From Plasmodiophora brassicae (Eukaryota; Endomyxa; Phytomyxea; Plasmodiophorida; Plasmodiophoridae): a stretch of DNA of 64,000 bases. The notes under the pieces are model-generated. The model had not been told where the DNA came from. It ran no database searches and saw only the letters and a program-made list of their open reading frames with translations. Below, one piece after another: positions 55,144 to 64,000 of the stretch (positions within the stretch are counted from its first letter, which is position 1; every line of letters begins with the position of its first letter). Location: positions 620,001 through 684,000 of the forward strand of contig JASFAU010000007.1 of the NCBI GenBank assembly GCA_039704465.1, read 5' to 3'. The position numbers were made by a program, and so were the translations under genes.

Positions 55144-56781
55144 TTATTGGTTCCCAGGGTTGATTTGCAGCTTGCTGATCTCGAGGAGCAGGCGACGTCT
55201 CTGGATGGTGCTGGTGACGCCCAGCTCGGCGAAGTCTTCCGGTCCCAGCGTCACAAGCAGTTCGCCGGTCACCTCTTCCTCGCGAAACCGTTGCCCCAGG
55301 CCCATCCGCGACGCATTGCATCTCGACGACACCCATTCCGCCACTTCCTCGACGTCCCATTGCTCAATGGCCTTTGCGGGAACTGGCCCTGGCCCTCGTC
55401 CTGCGGGAGATGCCACGATCGCTGACCGTACGATGTTCTCAATTTGTGGCGCGTCGTTGCCCTTTGCCACCTCCGGCACAGGTACGCTCGGTGGCACATC
55501 ATCTGCGTCTTTCTCTTCCTCAGGGACCACAATGACTTCATTGTCGTCAGGATCCGCGCGTGGAACCATCGGAGCCGTCGGTGGCGTAATCGGTCTCTCC
55601 ACTGACTGCACAATGTCGAACGCGTCTGCCACAGAGCACAATGCCTCAGGCACCGTTGTACGAATCTTGTTACGAACTCAGCGACCTGATAGTTCTGGGT
55701 TAATCGCGATGGCTCGGCGCAGGTCGTTACTGGCCAGGTCCAGGCGGCGCAGCCGTGAATGGATCGCCCCCCGAACGAACCAAACATTGCCCTGGTCTGG
55801 GCAAATGTCGACAGCTCTGTTGGCGTCGTCCAGGGCGACGTCGTACTTCCCGCAGAGGGCGTTGATCACGGCCCGAATCAGCCGGATCCATCCTTCCGTC
55901 TCCGACCCTCGCCTCGTGACACCTGTAAGCGTCCACTCGGTCAATTACTGTGCCACCCATGGAACCGGTACCAGGCCTACTTAAGGCATAGCCGAGGTCG
56001 TCGAGCGCATCGGTCAGGGACGCCTGATTCGTGTACGCTATCGCGCGAGTCAGGACCGGGTTCAGGTCCGACCGGTCGAGCGTGATCGCCCGGCTCGCCT
56101 GCGCGATCGCCGCGTCGTAATCCCGTTGCTGGCGGCGCGCCTCGCCGATCCCTGCGTACATGCCCGGGTTGTACCGGTCCTGCCGCAGACCGGCCTCGAA
56201 CACGGCCACGGCGTCGTCGTACAACCCTGCGCGTATCAGGGCGTTCCCGCACCGCCAGTACAGGCCCATGTCGGCCGGGCGTTTCTGCAAGGCGAGGCGC
56301 AGGTCGTTCGCCGAGGCTGCAAAGTCGCGCGCGCGCCAATTGGCCAATGCACGACCCAGGAGCCCGTCGACGGAGTCCGCGGCCGTGTCGAGCTGCACCG
56401 CCAGGTTCATGTCGAACAGCGCGTCGTCGTACCGGCGCATCTCGATCAGCGTCGTGCCGCGGTTGACGAGGCCGCGGACGCTCGCCCCTGCGGCGTCCAT
56501 GCTGGCCGAGAAGTCGGCCAGGGCGCGGTCCAGCCGGGACAGCTTGAAGTGGCAGACGGCACGCCATGCCAGCGCATCCCCGCGATATTGATCGTTGCTC
56601 GCCTATGTACAGCCGTCGTCGTCGTCAGCAGGGCATTCCCAGGGAGGGACATGGAACCCCGAACCTCTTTAGGTAGGCGATCAAGGATGGACGTCAATTC
56701 CGTGATCGCGTTGGCGTATTGGCCCCGTTTGACGGTGGCAGCGGCACGTGCCAGCTCTGCCTTGACCGCTATCGCGTTCAT
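55144..56781 (-). CDS. TPR repeats with C-terminal SAM domain
   Basis: Four exons, complement(join(55144..55625,55686..55922,55981..56602,56665..56781)), 485 residues; all introns 58-62 nt and all phases close. Residues 1-325 hold about eight TPRs (for example LARAAATVKRGQYANAITEL, GLVNRGTTLIEMRRYDDALF, WRCGNALIRAGLYDDAVAVF, IGEARRQQRDYDAAIAQASR, ALCGKYDVALDDANRAVDIC). An acidic, Pro-rich linker leads to a SAM domain at about 415-480 (QWDVEEVAEWVSSR, ...GELLVTLGPEDFAELGV). The combination suggests a protein-interaction hub with possible polymerisation through the SAM domain. I know no exact named orthologue. The first ATG, at 56781, starts the first TPR. Confidence 0.75.
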
Positions 56782-56940
56782 CGACACAGCCGCACAATCA
56801 TCCAAAGATCACCCGCTGCCAGCAGGATCAGAATGATTCTGGATCATTCCCGAAGATCGGGGCGGGGCGCGCCACCCCCCAGCCGAACATGCCAATGACG
56901 TGTGCCAGGCGCGCACCTAGAGGCCATGGGCAACACTGCT

Positions 56941-58333
56941 TCATTGATTAAAGTCGTTGAAGTCACCCGTGTAATACGGCTGAGTCTTGCGGTCGTCCAG
57001 TTGGAACGGGTTCGAGATGCCGTTGGGTTGGGCGTTAGAGGGTGCCAGCTGGGCGGCCGACTGAAACATGGAATCAAGGCCAAGCAGGTCCACTTCATGC
57101 TTGTGTGGCGTGGGCTGGCCCTGTTGCTGTTGACCTTTCGACTTACGTGTCCTAGTGCTTGTAGGCGACGGCGGAACCACGAACGCGATTTGTTCAGAGG
57201 CCGTAGTCGTCTTGGGTGTTCTGGACGCCGACCTGCTGCGGTCTTTCTCTGGCTTGCTGGACGTTCGTCTTTCGTGAGCCTTGGCACTCAACAACGTTTT
57301 CACATTGGCGATCACGCCGGCAGGAATGGTGTCGAAGTTCGGCAGAAACGTCTCGTTAATGAGTTTCAGCGCGCACAGCTTATGACTCCACGATTTGTAT
57401 CGGACATTCAGCTTTGAGAATCGGTCGAGCTGTTCAGACATCCATGCGCAAACTAGGTTGTCGAACGTATTAACCTGATCTGGTTCGAACAGAGTCAGAT
57501 ATGCGATCGTGGCTGGTGGCTATGGACATCTACCGATGAGTTGGAATATCGAAATGGTGAGAAAGGAATAGAAACGCAACGAATCTTTGAGAAGCATGAC
57601 TAGAGTCTTGCGAGCAATCGGATGAATGTCGTCATACATGACGTAGACTTCGCAATCCATCAGTCTTTCCATGGCAGTGAACACCAGCCCGAACGTTCTT
57701 TGAATCTCCTGTATACAACATTGAAGCTGACTCGCACTGACACAATACGTTTCCGCGTACCGTCAACGGTAGCGACCCAATCCACTCCATGGCAGACGAC
57801 GAATTATCCTTGAAGCGTCGTTCAAGAACATAGTTGAGTTCGTTGTACATGTCCAGCTTTTGTGACAGGAAGCGGGCATATTGCCCGATGAACGAAGACT
57901 GCTCCACGCCCTCCTGCGTCGAGCTGTCGCAATAATTATCGAGGGCGAGCATACGGTGGCAATGCAAGGCATCCTAGCTGGCACAGTCAACAAGGACGAG
58001 CTGAGCAGATACGCTTCGCTGTCCACCTGCAAGAATGACTCGTCACCATCACGGATTAGTCGGTGAACGAGGGAGAGCGCTTTGAGGACCACCTGCTTCA
58101 AGCATTATCATAACGGACGCAACCAACCTGCGTTATCAACGAACCTTCCACGGCGATTGTGGCGTTATTCGTTGCCGGATGGCACCGGCCAGACCGTGTC
58201 GCGCAGATCGGGACGAGTAGTCGATCAGCGACTGAATGAGCTCCTCGCCGGTGGGCGTGTCATCGTTCCACGTCGCCTTCACGATGTCCTTGTCGTGCTG
58301 CCTCAGGCCATACGTCGCCACGGCTTTGATCAT
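56941..58333 (-). CDS. ANTH-domain clathrin adaptor (AP180/CALM-like)
   Basis: Minus-strand gene with about five exons from the ATG at 58333. The ANTH domain begins MIKAVATYGLRQHDKDIVKA, with the lysine-rich membrane-binding patch reduced, then after intron 58093..58144 reads VVLKALSLVHRLIRDGDESF, then FIGQYARFLSQKLDMYNELN, FTAMERLMDCEVYVMYDDIH and MSEQLDRFSKLNVRYKSW. The unstructured tail carries a clathrin box (DLLGLD) and an NPF motif (SNPFQLD) that would bind clathrin and EH-domain proteins. AP180/CALM proteins recruit clathrin and SNAREs at PtdIns(4,5)P2 membranes. Tail about 150 residues, short for the family. The start upstream of the ANTH helix may be missing a few residues. Confidence 0.7.
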
Positions 58334-58637
58334 CGCACCGCGCAACGGCCGATCCCGCTGTTGACCCTTCCCGTCACTGACAGACAGCGAATGATCGTTT
58401 TGCCCCCCTTTTTCGTACGAACGCGCACGATACGAACACAGCACGATTCCGCGGAGGGCAAGATCAGTCGAAGGGAGCCCCAGATTCGCCGGTAGGAAGA
58501 TCGGGTACGGGCAGGTGGGGCGCAACAGGCAATTGGGCTGACGGCAAGCGCCTACCGATTAGCATAGGGCGATGCTCGTCGACGCCGTCTGAAACATTCC
58601 CCCGCCGTGTTTGCGTTCGATCCGGCCACCTGCCGCC
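58334..58637. promoter_or_regulatory. Shared upstream region of the ANTH and copper ATPase genes
   Basis: About 300 bp between divergent starts. No copper-response or other motif recognised by eye. Confidence 0.35.
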
Positions 58638-61600
58638 ATGCTATCTGCGAATTTGCTGTCCGGGAACGGCGAGGGAAGCAAAGGCGACGCGCGTCAACGT
58701 GTTTGTGAACAATGTGAAGACTGCACTTGCGTTCGGTGCTCGTGCGCGTTTATCGTGTCGCAGCAGAGGCGAAAGTTCGTTGTCGTCCCAGCACGTGTCG
58801 AGTACGGCGACACCAGGCGGCAAACGCACCATCGCGTCCTGACCCGGGAGATCACGCGTAGCCTGGCGACCCGCCTCCCTACGTTCCGCAGCGCTTGTCT
58901 AAGCTCGAATGACCCTGGAGATGGCCCAGTTGCCTATTTGGATATCATTTTCACCGCCCCTGTCAACGATTTCGAAGATGTTCGCCAGGCGATATCCGGG
59001 TGCGGGTGCGCCTCCGTTCTCCTGGGTAATGAGATCTCTGATCTCGCGACAATGGCAACACCTGCGGCAGTATATCAGGCGAACCCGGATGCGTCTGCTG
59101 TTTCTGTCCAATCCGCAGCAACCGTGTCATCGTCGTTCATGATTTCCGGCATGTCGTGCGTGTCGTGTGTGAGGTCAATCGAGTCGTTGCTAAAAGCCCG
59201 TCCTGGAGTGGATCGTGGCTCTGTTGCCGTTTCGCTGCTGCCGCAACGTGTCGTCCTGTCCCATGATTCGAATATCATATCGCCGGACGAGATCGCGAGC
59301 ATCATCAAAGATGCGGGATTCAATGTCGTTTCAAGGGCGATAGTGGAACAACGTTCCACGAACATTGCACATGTGGCACTGTCAGTACAAGGCATGACGT
59401 GCGCGTCCTGTGTATCCGCTGTGGAGAATGCACTCGGTCGACAGCCAGGTGTCAAGTCTGTCTCGGCATCACTCCTGTCCAAATCTGCATCGATCGACTA
59501 TGACCCGTCCAAGGTCGGCGTTCGCGACCTAATTGCTTTCGTCGACGATTGTGGATACGAGGCGTCCATTTCCACGGCAGGTCATACGCGATCAGGCGAT
59601 CCTGAGCTTCGACTATACCGCCACAAGATGCTAATCGCCCTTGGATTCGCGATCCCGACCTTCGTGTTTGGAATGGTCCCAATGTTCTTGCCCCAATCAA
59701 ACGCGTTTGCCCGTTTCCTGATGGACGACATTCTGCCTGGAGTGGCCGTCCATGACGTACTGCTGTGGATTCTTTCTACGCCCGTCCAGTTCTGGCTCGG
59801 ACGAGGTTTCTACATTCACAGTTGGAAATCCATTACCAAGCTGAAGACCGCAAACATGGACGTGCTCGTTGCACTTGGGACGACAATATCTTACGTTTTC
59901 TCCGTGTATGCCGTCATTGTTAACCTGGCTACTGGGGCACATCTTGTCGACCAGTACTTTGAGACATCGGTCTTCCTGATCTTCTTCATTTTACTCGGCA
60001 AGTTTCTTGAGGCTCTCGCAAAGGGGCGTTTGTCACAGTCTATCTCGCGTCTGATGGCGTTGTCGCCTGGAACGGCTACTCTTGTCCTGTCTTTCGAAAA
60101 CCCTGAAGCAATAATGGAAACGATTGACATTCCAATCGATCTCGTTCAAGTTGGCGATGTTGTTCAGGTCCATGCTGGTGCCCGGGTGCCATCAGACGGC
60201 GTCGTGGTCAGCGGGTCCTCGTACGTTAATGAATCGATGCTAACTGGGGAATCCATACCGGTCGCGAAAGAGCCGGGTGACGAAGTCCTTGGCGGTACTA
60301 TCAACGAAACAGGTACCATTCTCGTGAAAGTTACCCGTGCAGGCCCAGATACTGCTCTTGCCCGAATAATCAGCCTTGTCGAGAATGCCCAGTCGTCGAA
60401 AGCGAAGGTCCAGATCTATGCAGATCGGATCTCGGCCGTGTTTGTCCCCTTCGTACTTGTTGTGTCTCTGTTGACATTTCTGGTGTGGGGGTCATTGGCA
60501 ACGACCGGCTCGTTTCCGAGCGATTGGATTCCGCCTGGTCGCACGCCGGTTATGTTCGCCGTTGAGTTCGCCGTATCCGTTCTCGTGATCGCATGTCCAT
60601 GTGCGCTTGGATTGGCCACGCCGACAGCCATCATGGTTGCAACCGGTATCGCTGCGCGACATGGCGTTCTGCTGAAAGGTGGCGGTGCCGCACTAGAAAC
60701 CGCCAGGAAGGTCAAGATACTCGCATTCGATAAGACAGGAACGTTGACCCAAGGGCGGCCGAAGGTCATTGAGGCCTGGATTTCTGATGACGTCTGCCAT
60801 CAGTTTCCTCATATCGCACGCGATAAGGCGTCGCTCTGGGCGCTGGTTGGTACAGCCGCAAGCCTGTCATCACACCCCCTCTCTCGTGCCGTTGCCGATC
60901 ACGTCAGAAGTGTCGCCGGTGACGCATGGTCTGCACCAGCAGCAGGGTGCGATGTGTCTGGGAGTCGCGAGGTGCCCGGCAAAGGCCTCATCGCGTCAGT
61001 TAAAGCACGCGTCGACGATGCGTTCGAAGTCGTCATCGGGAGTCAATCTTGGCTTGCAGAACATGGGTGCGTCGTTAACGCCGCGTCGCAAGACCTTCGC
61101 GCCCACATTGAGCAGTGGCAGACCCTTGGGAGGTCGCTGGTGCTGGTTGGCATTTCCTGGCCTTCCGAGCAAATCCGGAGACCCGGTATGGTTCTCGCCG
61201 GTCTCGCAATTGCAGACCCGATACGGCCTGAGGCGCCTAATCTCGTTTCGTCGCTTTCCAAGCGTGGCATTTCCGTCTGGATGCTGACCGGAGATAACGA
61301 CAATACTGCCCGAACCGTCGCCAATCTCATTGGGATTCCGCCAAACAACGTCATTAGTCAAGTCCTTCCAGGCGACAAAGCTGAATGCATCCGATCGCTT
61401 CAACTTCAGGGCGAGGTTGTCGGAATGGTCGGCGACGGCATCAACGATGCGATCGCGTTGGCACAGGCGGATCTTGGCATTGCGATCGGGACCGGTTCCG
61501 ATGTCGCCATGGAGTCAGGCCAGATCATACTTGTCAAATCCGACCTACGCGACGTCGAGGTATTGCTGGACCTGTCCCGCAGGACGTTCTCCAGAATCCG

Positions 61601-61784
61601 GTGGAACTTCGCCTGGGCGTTCGGCTTTAATTGTGTAGGCATCCCCGTTGCCGCAGGCGTACTGTACCCTTGGCTCCACGTGGCCCTGGTTCCATGGATG
61701 GCCGGCCTGGCAATGGCGTTGAGTTCGGTCAGCGTTACCGTCAACAGTTTACTTCTCGAGCTCACCTACCGCATCGACCGATGA
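58638..61784 (+). CDS. Copper-transporting P1B-type ATPase (ATP7/Ccc2-like)
   Basis: Intronless frame of 1048 residues from the ATG at 58638. Residues 20-40 hold a Cys cluster (CEQCEDCTCVRCSC). Two heavy-metal domains follow with GMSCVSC at about 170 and GMTCASC at about 252. The ATPase core has the MLTGES phosphatase motif at about 535, the CPC metal site in IACPCALGLATP at about 652, the phosphorylation site DKTGTLT at about 697, SSHPLSRAV at about 744 (normally SEHPL) and VGDGINDAIALAQADLG at about 931, with eight predicted TM helices. It would pump Cu+ out of the cytosol into the Golgi lumen or across the plasma membrane. The family usually has one to six HMA domains. Confidence 0.9.
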   Translation: MLSANLLSGNGEGSKGDARQRVCEQCEDCTCVRCSCAFIVSQQRRKFVVVPARVEYGDTRRQTHHRVLTREITRSLATRLPTFRSACLSSNDPGDGPVAYLDIIFTAPVNDFEDVRQAISGCGCASVLLGNEISDLATMATPAAVYQANPDASAVSVQSAATVSSSFMISGMSCVSCVRSIESLLKARPGVDRGSVAVSLLPQRVVLSHDSNIISPDEIASIIKDAGFNVVSRAIVEQRSTNIAHVALSVQGMTCASCVSAVENALGRQPGVKSVSASLLSKSASIDYDPSKVGVRDLIAFVDDCGYEASISTAGHTRSGDPELRLYRHKMLIALGFAIPTFVFGMVPMFLPQSNAFARFLMDDILPGVAVHDVLLWILSTPVQFWLGRGFYIHSWKSITKLKTANMDVLVALGTTISYVFSVYAVIVNLATGAHLVDQYFETSVFLIFFILLGKFLEALAKGRLSQSISRLMALSPGTATLVLSFENPEAIMETIDIPIDLVQVGDVVQVHAGARVPSDGVVVSGSSYVNESMLTGESIPVAKEPGDEVLGGTINETGTILVKVTRAGPDTALARIISLVENAQSSKAKVQIYADRISAVFVPFVLVVSLLTFLVWGSLATTGSFPSDWIPPGRTPVMFAVEFAVSVLVIACPCALGLATPTAIMVATGIAARHGVLLKGGGAALETARKVKILAFDKTGTLTQGRPKVIEAWISDDVCHQFPHIARDKASLWALVGTAASLSSHPLSRAVADHVRSVAGDAWSAPAAGCDVSGSREVPGKGLIASVKARVDDAFEVVIGSQSWLAEHGCVVNAASQDLRAHIEQWQTLGRSLVLVGISWPSEQIRRPGMVLAGLAIADPIRPEAPNLVSSLSKRGISVWMLTGDNDNTARTVANLIGIPPNNVISQVLPGDKAECIRSLQLQGEVVGMVGDGINDAIALAQADLGIAIGTGSDVAMESGQIILVKSDLRDVEVLLDLSRRTFSRIRWNFAWAFGFNCVGIPVAAGVLYPWLHVALVPWMAGLAMALSSVSVTVNSLLLELTYRIDR

Positions 61785-61942
61785 TTTGCTCAGAGTACAT
61801 CGGACGTTTGGACATTGACCCGCATAGACAAAACCGTTGGAGCGTTCGATACTGGCATAGGAGTTCGGTAGCACCACGAGCTTCGTGGTAGTCGTCCGCA
61901 GCGGCGGGCTATCCGCGATCCGTTGAGCAATCGCAGTGCGTT

Positions 61943-63173
61943 ATGGCGGAGCGGCTCAAAGCGCGGCACGAGGAGTTCCTGGCCCGGCAGGAGCAGGCCA
62001 AGGCGGCCCGAGCGCAGGCGGCCGTGCCGGCGGAGGATGTGACGCGGTTCGAGGCGGACCTTAACCGGCTGTGTCGGGACTCGCGTAACGCGCTGCCCGA
62101 TGGGGATGTCGCCCGCGCCCAGCAATTGCATCAGGACGCCGCCGACCTTCTCCGACGCTCGAAGTACTTCTTGCCGTCGTACACGATCAAGTATACAATG
62201 AAGGTACAATGGCGTTGCTGTCCTCGGTGCGTCTCTATTCCAATATGGCGCCTATAGCTGCTGGCTGATGTCGAACGCGATATCTCGAGTTGGCGACTGC
62301 GGACCCAGCCTCGGCCTAAGTTCGCGTTCAGCAAGGAAAAGCTATCGGGGCCAAGCCCAGGGGCACTGACTGAACCAGCTTCAGCACCTGTCCCTGAGGA
62401 CGCTGATGACGACGTCTTGGGTAGTCCACCACTCGAATGCGGTCCATGTCATCATTACTCAGATTTGATGGCAGATTCCATTCTGCTACGGGACCAAGAC
62501 AGCGACTTGACAATATCCAATCTGTATGGAGCGCTATGGCTTCACCAAGGGTGTCGGTGATCTCAGTGCGCTTTGCAGGAACCTGGCAACTGTTTGCCAT
62601 GAGCGTGGAGAGCGCACAGTGAACTCTATCTCAATCAACAACGTCAGAAACTCCACCATAAGCGTATGCTTTTCAATACGAGCTCTACGTGTGGATGGTG
62701 TGCATGTACGATACCCGGATATCCGTATAACAACGCTATGACATTTGCTTCGTCAGAACAGCACTGTCATGATCGGCCCGACAGCTGGGTCTGTACATAT
62801 CGAAAACTGCTCGAATTCTACGTTTGTTATCGCGTCACGACAGGTCGATTCTCGTTGCATCAAGCAGGGTTCGTATTTAGCCGTCTGACAGGCTCGCATT
62901 CACGGTTGTCATGACGTTCGGTTGTACATGCATGTGATATCCGACCCCATTATCGAAGACTGCTCCGGGATCCTTGTCGCTCCCTACAACTTCGTCTACC
63001 GGTCCCTTTCCCAAGACTGGGACACGTCTGGCCTATCTGTCACGAACAAATTCGACCAAGTCAAGGACTTCAAATGGCACCATTCTGGGCACTCTCCCAA
63101 CTGGGCCGTCCTGCCGGAAGCTGACCGCCGGGCCCGATTTGAACCCGTGCAGCCTGTTGAAGATGACTATTAA
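61943..63173 (+). CDS. Tubulin-binding cofactor C (TBCC)
   Basis: Multi-exon gene from the ATG at 61943. Exon 1 (61943..62203) encodes an N-terminal helical spectrin-like part (ERLKARHEEFLARQEQAKAA...CRDSRNALPDGD). The second exon from 62258 gives LLADVERDISSWRLRTQPRP with KFAFSKEK, and later exons rebuild the C-CAP beta-helix: NSISINNVRNSTISVCFSIR, MIGPTAGSVHIENC with FVIASRQARIHG, then MHVISDPIIEDCSGILVAPY and SPNWAVLPEADRR. The catalytic arginine region of TBCC corresponds to the SRQARIHG stretch, where the conserved QLR is QAR. TBCC stimulates GTP hydrolysis on beta-tubulin to release folded dimers. One exon near 62420-62640 is unresolved. The 3' end is the TAA at 63171-63173. Confidence 0.75.
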
Positions 63174-63183
63174 ATGAGTGCTG

Positions 63184-63330
63184 CGAAACAAGTTCGTACG
63201 TACCTACGAACTTCGGTATGAAAATATCAAGTTTGACGAACTTATCCAAAAGTTGCGAATTGGCAGAGGGGCCTCTTGTGTCGAGGCATTACGTTTGGCA
63301 ATAGTACGGGCGATTGAACAAGCAAAGTAA
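63184..63330 (+). other. Short open frame without start, downstream of TBCC
   Basis: A 48-codon frame (begins RNKFVRTYELRYENIKFDEL, ends AIEQAK-stop) has a protein-like composition but no ATG; the nearest ATG, at 63175, is in another frame. It could be a last exon of an unseen gene, a decayed gene fragment or chance. No family recognised. Confidence 0.25.
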
Positions 63331-63464
63331 GTAAATGATTTTCCGTAGCGCGTGCGAGAAAAAGGTTGAAGCACCCAATATTTTATGCCACACCTAGAGC
63401 CTGGGATGCGACACCCAGACTTTGTCACTTTTCACCCAAACAGGTCACAGGGTGTCCAGTTGGG

Positions 63465-63625
63465 ATTCAGCACCCAGAAACTGGTGCACTCCACCCAAAA
63501 CCTGGTATAATCCACCCAGAGACTGGAGCACTCCACCCAGAGACTGGTGCATTCCACCCAGAGACTGGTGCTGTCAACCCAAAGACTGGTACGCTCTACC
63601 AAGAGACTGGCGCACTCCACCTTAG
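63465..63625. repeat. 21-bp minisatellite, about eight copies
   Basis: A 21-bp unit close to CACCCAGAGACTGGTGCACT plus C repeats about eight times with point changes; a degenerate extension runs back to about 63400. The unit length keeps phase in both plus (HPETGAL) and minus (STSLWVE) frames, so open frames here are artefacts of the repeat. Confidence 0.9.
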
Positions 63626-63724
63626 CCGACCTATGTGAGACTTCACATTCCGCACCCGCGGAGCGTTGCAGCTCCAACTCAACCGTCAGCGTCGTGTAGG
63701 TCGCCAGCAGTTTGGCGATTGGTC

Positions 63725-64000
63725 CTAGTTGCACAACCTTCCGATACCCGGCCAAGTAGCTCCTGTCGGGCAGTTCGTTAATCGCGCCCCCCGGCCGGCA
63801 CCCGTGGGCGTCGTGGCCAGCGTCGTGCAGCTCACTGACATGGTTGCATTTGTATTATTCGTAATCGAGTGCACCGCCTTGTACCCTTGGGCGCCCAGGT
63901 CCGGGCAGATAACCTTGCGGTCCAGCCAGAACCTCTTCTTGTAGTGCTGGGACACTTCGTCCACCGCCACGAGGTCCCTGTTCGGCACGACGCTGGCCAC
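63725..64000 (-). CDS. Partial hypothetical gene running off the right edge
   Basis: A minus-strand frame open to the window end begins (from the edge) VASVVPNRDLVAVDEVSQHY then FWLDRKVICPDLGAQGYKAV. The first 45 residues look like real protein; the remainder (TNNTNATMS...) probably belongs to an intron or different frame, and a splice near 63880 is likely but I could not fix it. The start lies beyond 64000. No family recognised. Confidence 0.4.
   Translation of the reverse strand: MASVVPNRDLVAVDEVSQHYKKRFWLDRKVICPDLGAQGYKAVHSITNNTNATMSVSCTTLATTPTGAGRGARLTNCPTGATWPGIGRLCN

Noticed and set aside
63366..63755. Repeat proteins with seven-residue units on both strands
   Set aside because: Artefacts of the 21-bp minisatellite; no ATG context or splice pattern.
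1..64000. Bacterial operons, CRISPR arrays, tRNA or rRNA genes
   Set aside because: Dense spliceosomal introns rule out a bacterial source; no spacer-repeat pattern, cloverleaf or rRNA core was recognised by eye.

Overview
This window reads as compact eukaryotic nuclear DNA. Proteins are assembled from GT-AG introns that are mostly 45-63 nt long (54, 55 and 57 are typical), genes sit back to back on both strands, many intergenic gaps are under 200 bp, and the gene set is purely eukaryotic: exosome RRP43, eIF4G, RNase P/MRP POP4, RINT1, SENP8, SDF2, CtIP/Sae2, tubulin cofactor C, ANTH/AP180, DH-PH RhoGEF, RasGEF. WDR17, a FAM227-like protein and a cyclic-nucleotide-binding protein hint at a flagellated stage. 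Moderately high GC, dense tiny introns, phytochelatin synthase, plant-type MSL channels and a plant/fungal type mixture of families would fit a protist such as a plasmodiophorid rhizarian, but the species is an inference and not proven here.

Layout. 0-5 kb: MMTAG2-like SR-tailed protein (-), RRP43 (+), pyrimidine 5'-nucleotidase (+), a membrane-anchored phosphatidylserine decarboxylase (-). 5-7 kb: gene-poor stretch with a decayed hAT transposase 3' end and a 280-bp inverted repeat derived from it. 7.5-13.3 kb: secreted Cys-rich protein (+), SENP8 (-), AcpS (-), eIF4G (-) with an 18-bp minisatellite. 13.7-23.5 kb: beta-propeller protein (+), RINT1/Tip20 (-), C11orf68-like protein (+), TPR protein (+), an unknown gene (-), CNBD protein (+), a tiny membrane protein (-). 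23.6-29.2 kb: a predicted FSH1 hydrolase-RWD-GTPase fusion (-), nicotinamidase (+), CtIP/Sae2 (+), SDF2 (-). 29.8-36.9 kb: multi-pass membrane protein (-), FAM227-like (+), POP4 (-), then a tandem duplication carrying a truncated POP4 copy and two paralogues of an unknown gene, with an in-frame 39-bp repeat array and a perfect palindrome. 37-48.7 kb: RhoGEF (-), RasGEF (+), small TM protein (+), phytochelatin synthase (-), nucleotide-sugar 4,6-dehydratase (+), MSL-type mechanosensitive channel (+). 48.6-64 kb: tiny gene (-), WDR17 (-), RING-H2 membrane ligase (-), TPR-SAM protein (-), ANTH/AP180 (-), copper P1B-ATPase (+), TBCC (+), a 21-bp minisatellite and a partial gene at the edge.

The genes do not form one pathway. 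Functional themes are RNA processing (RRP43, POP4, MMTAG2), translation (eIF4G), membrane traffic (RINT1, ANTH/AP180, SDF2), small-GTPase signalling (RhoGEF, RasGEF, the fused GTPase), metal handling (phytochelatin synthase and copper ATPase) and cilia-linked families. Exon boundaries were worked out by hand from splice sites, reading phase and family similarity recalled from memory. Those listed as joins close in frame; others are given only as outer limits. No tRNA, rRNA or CRISPR array was recognised.
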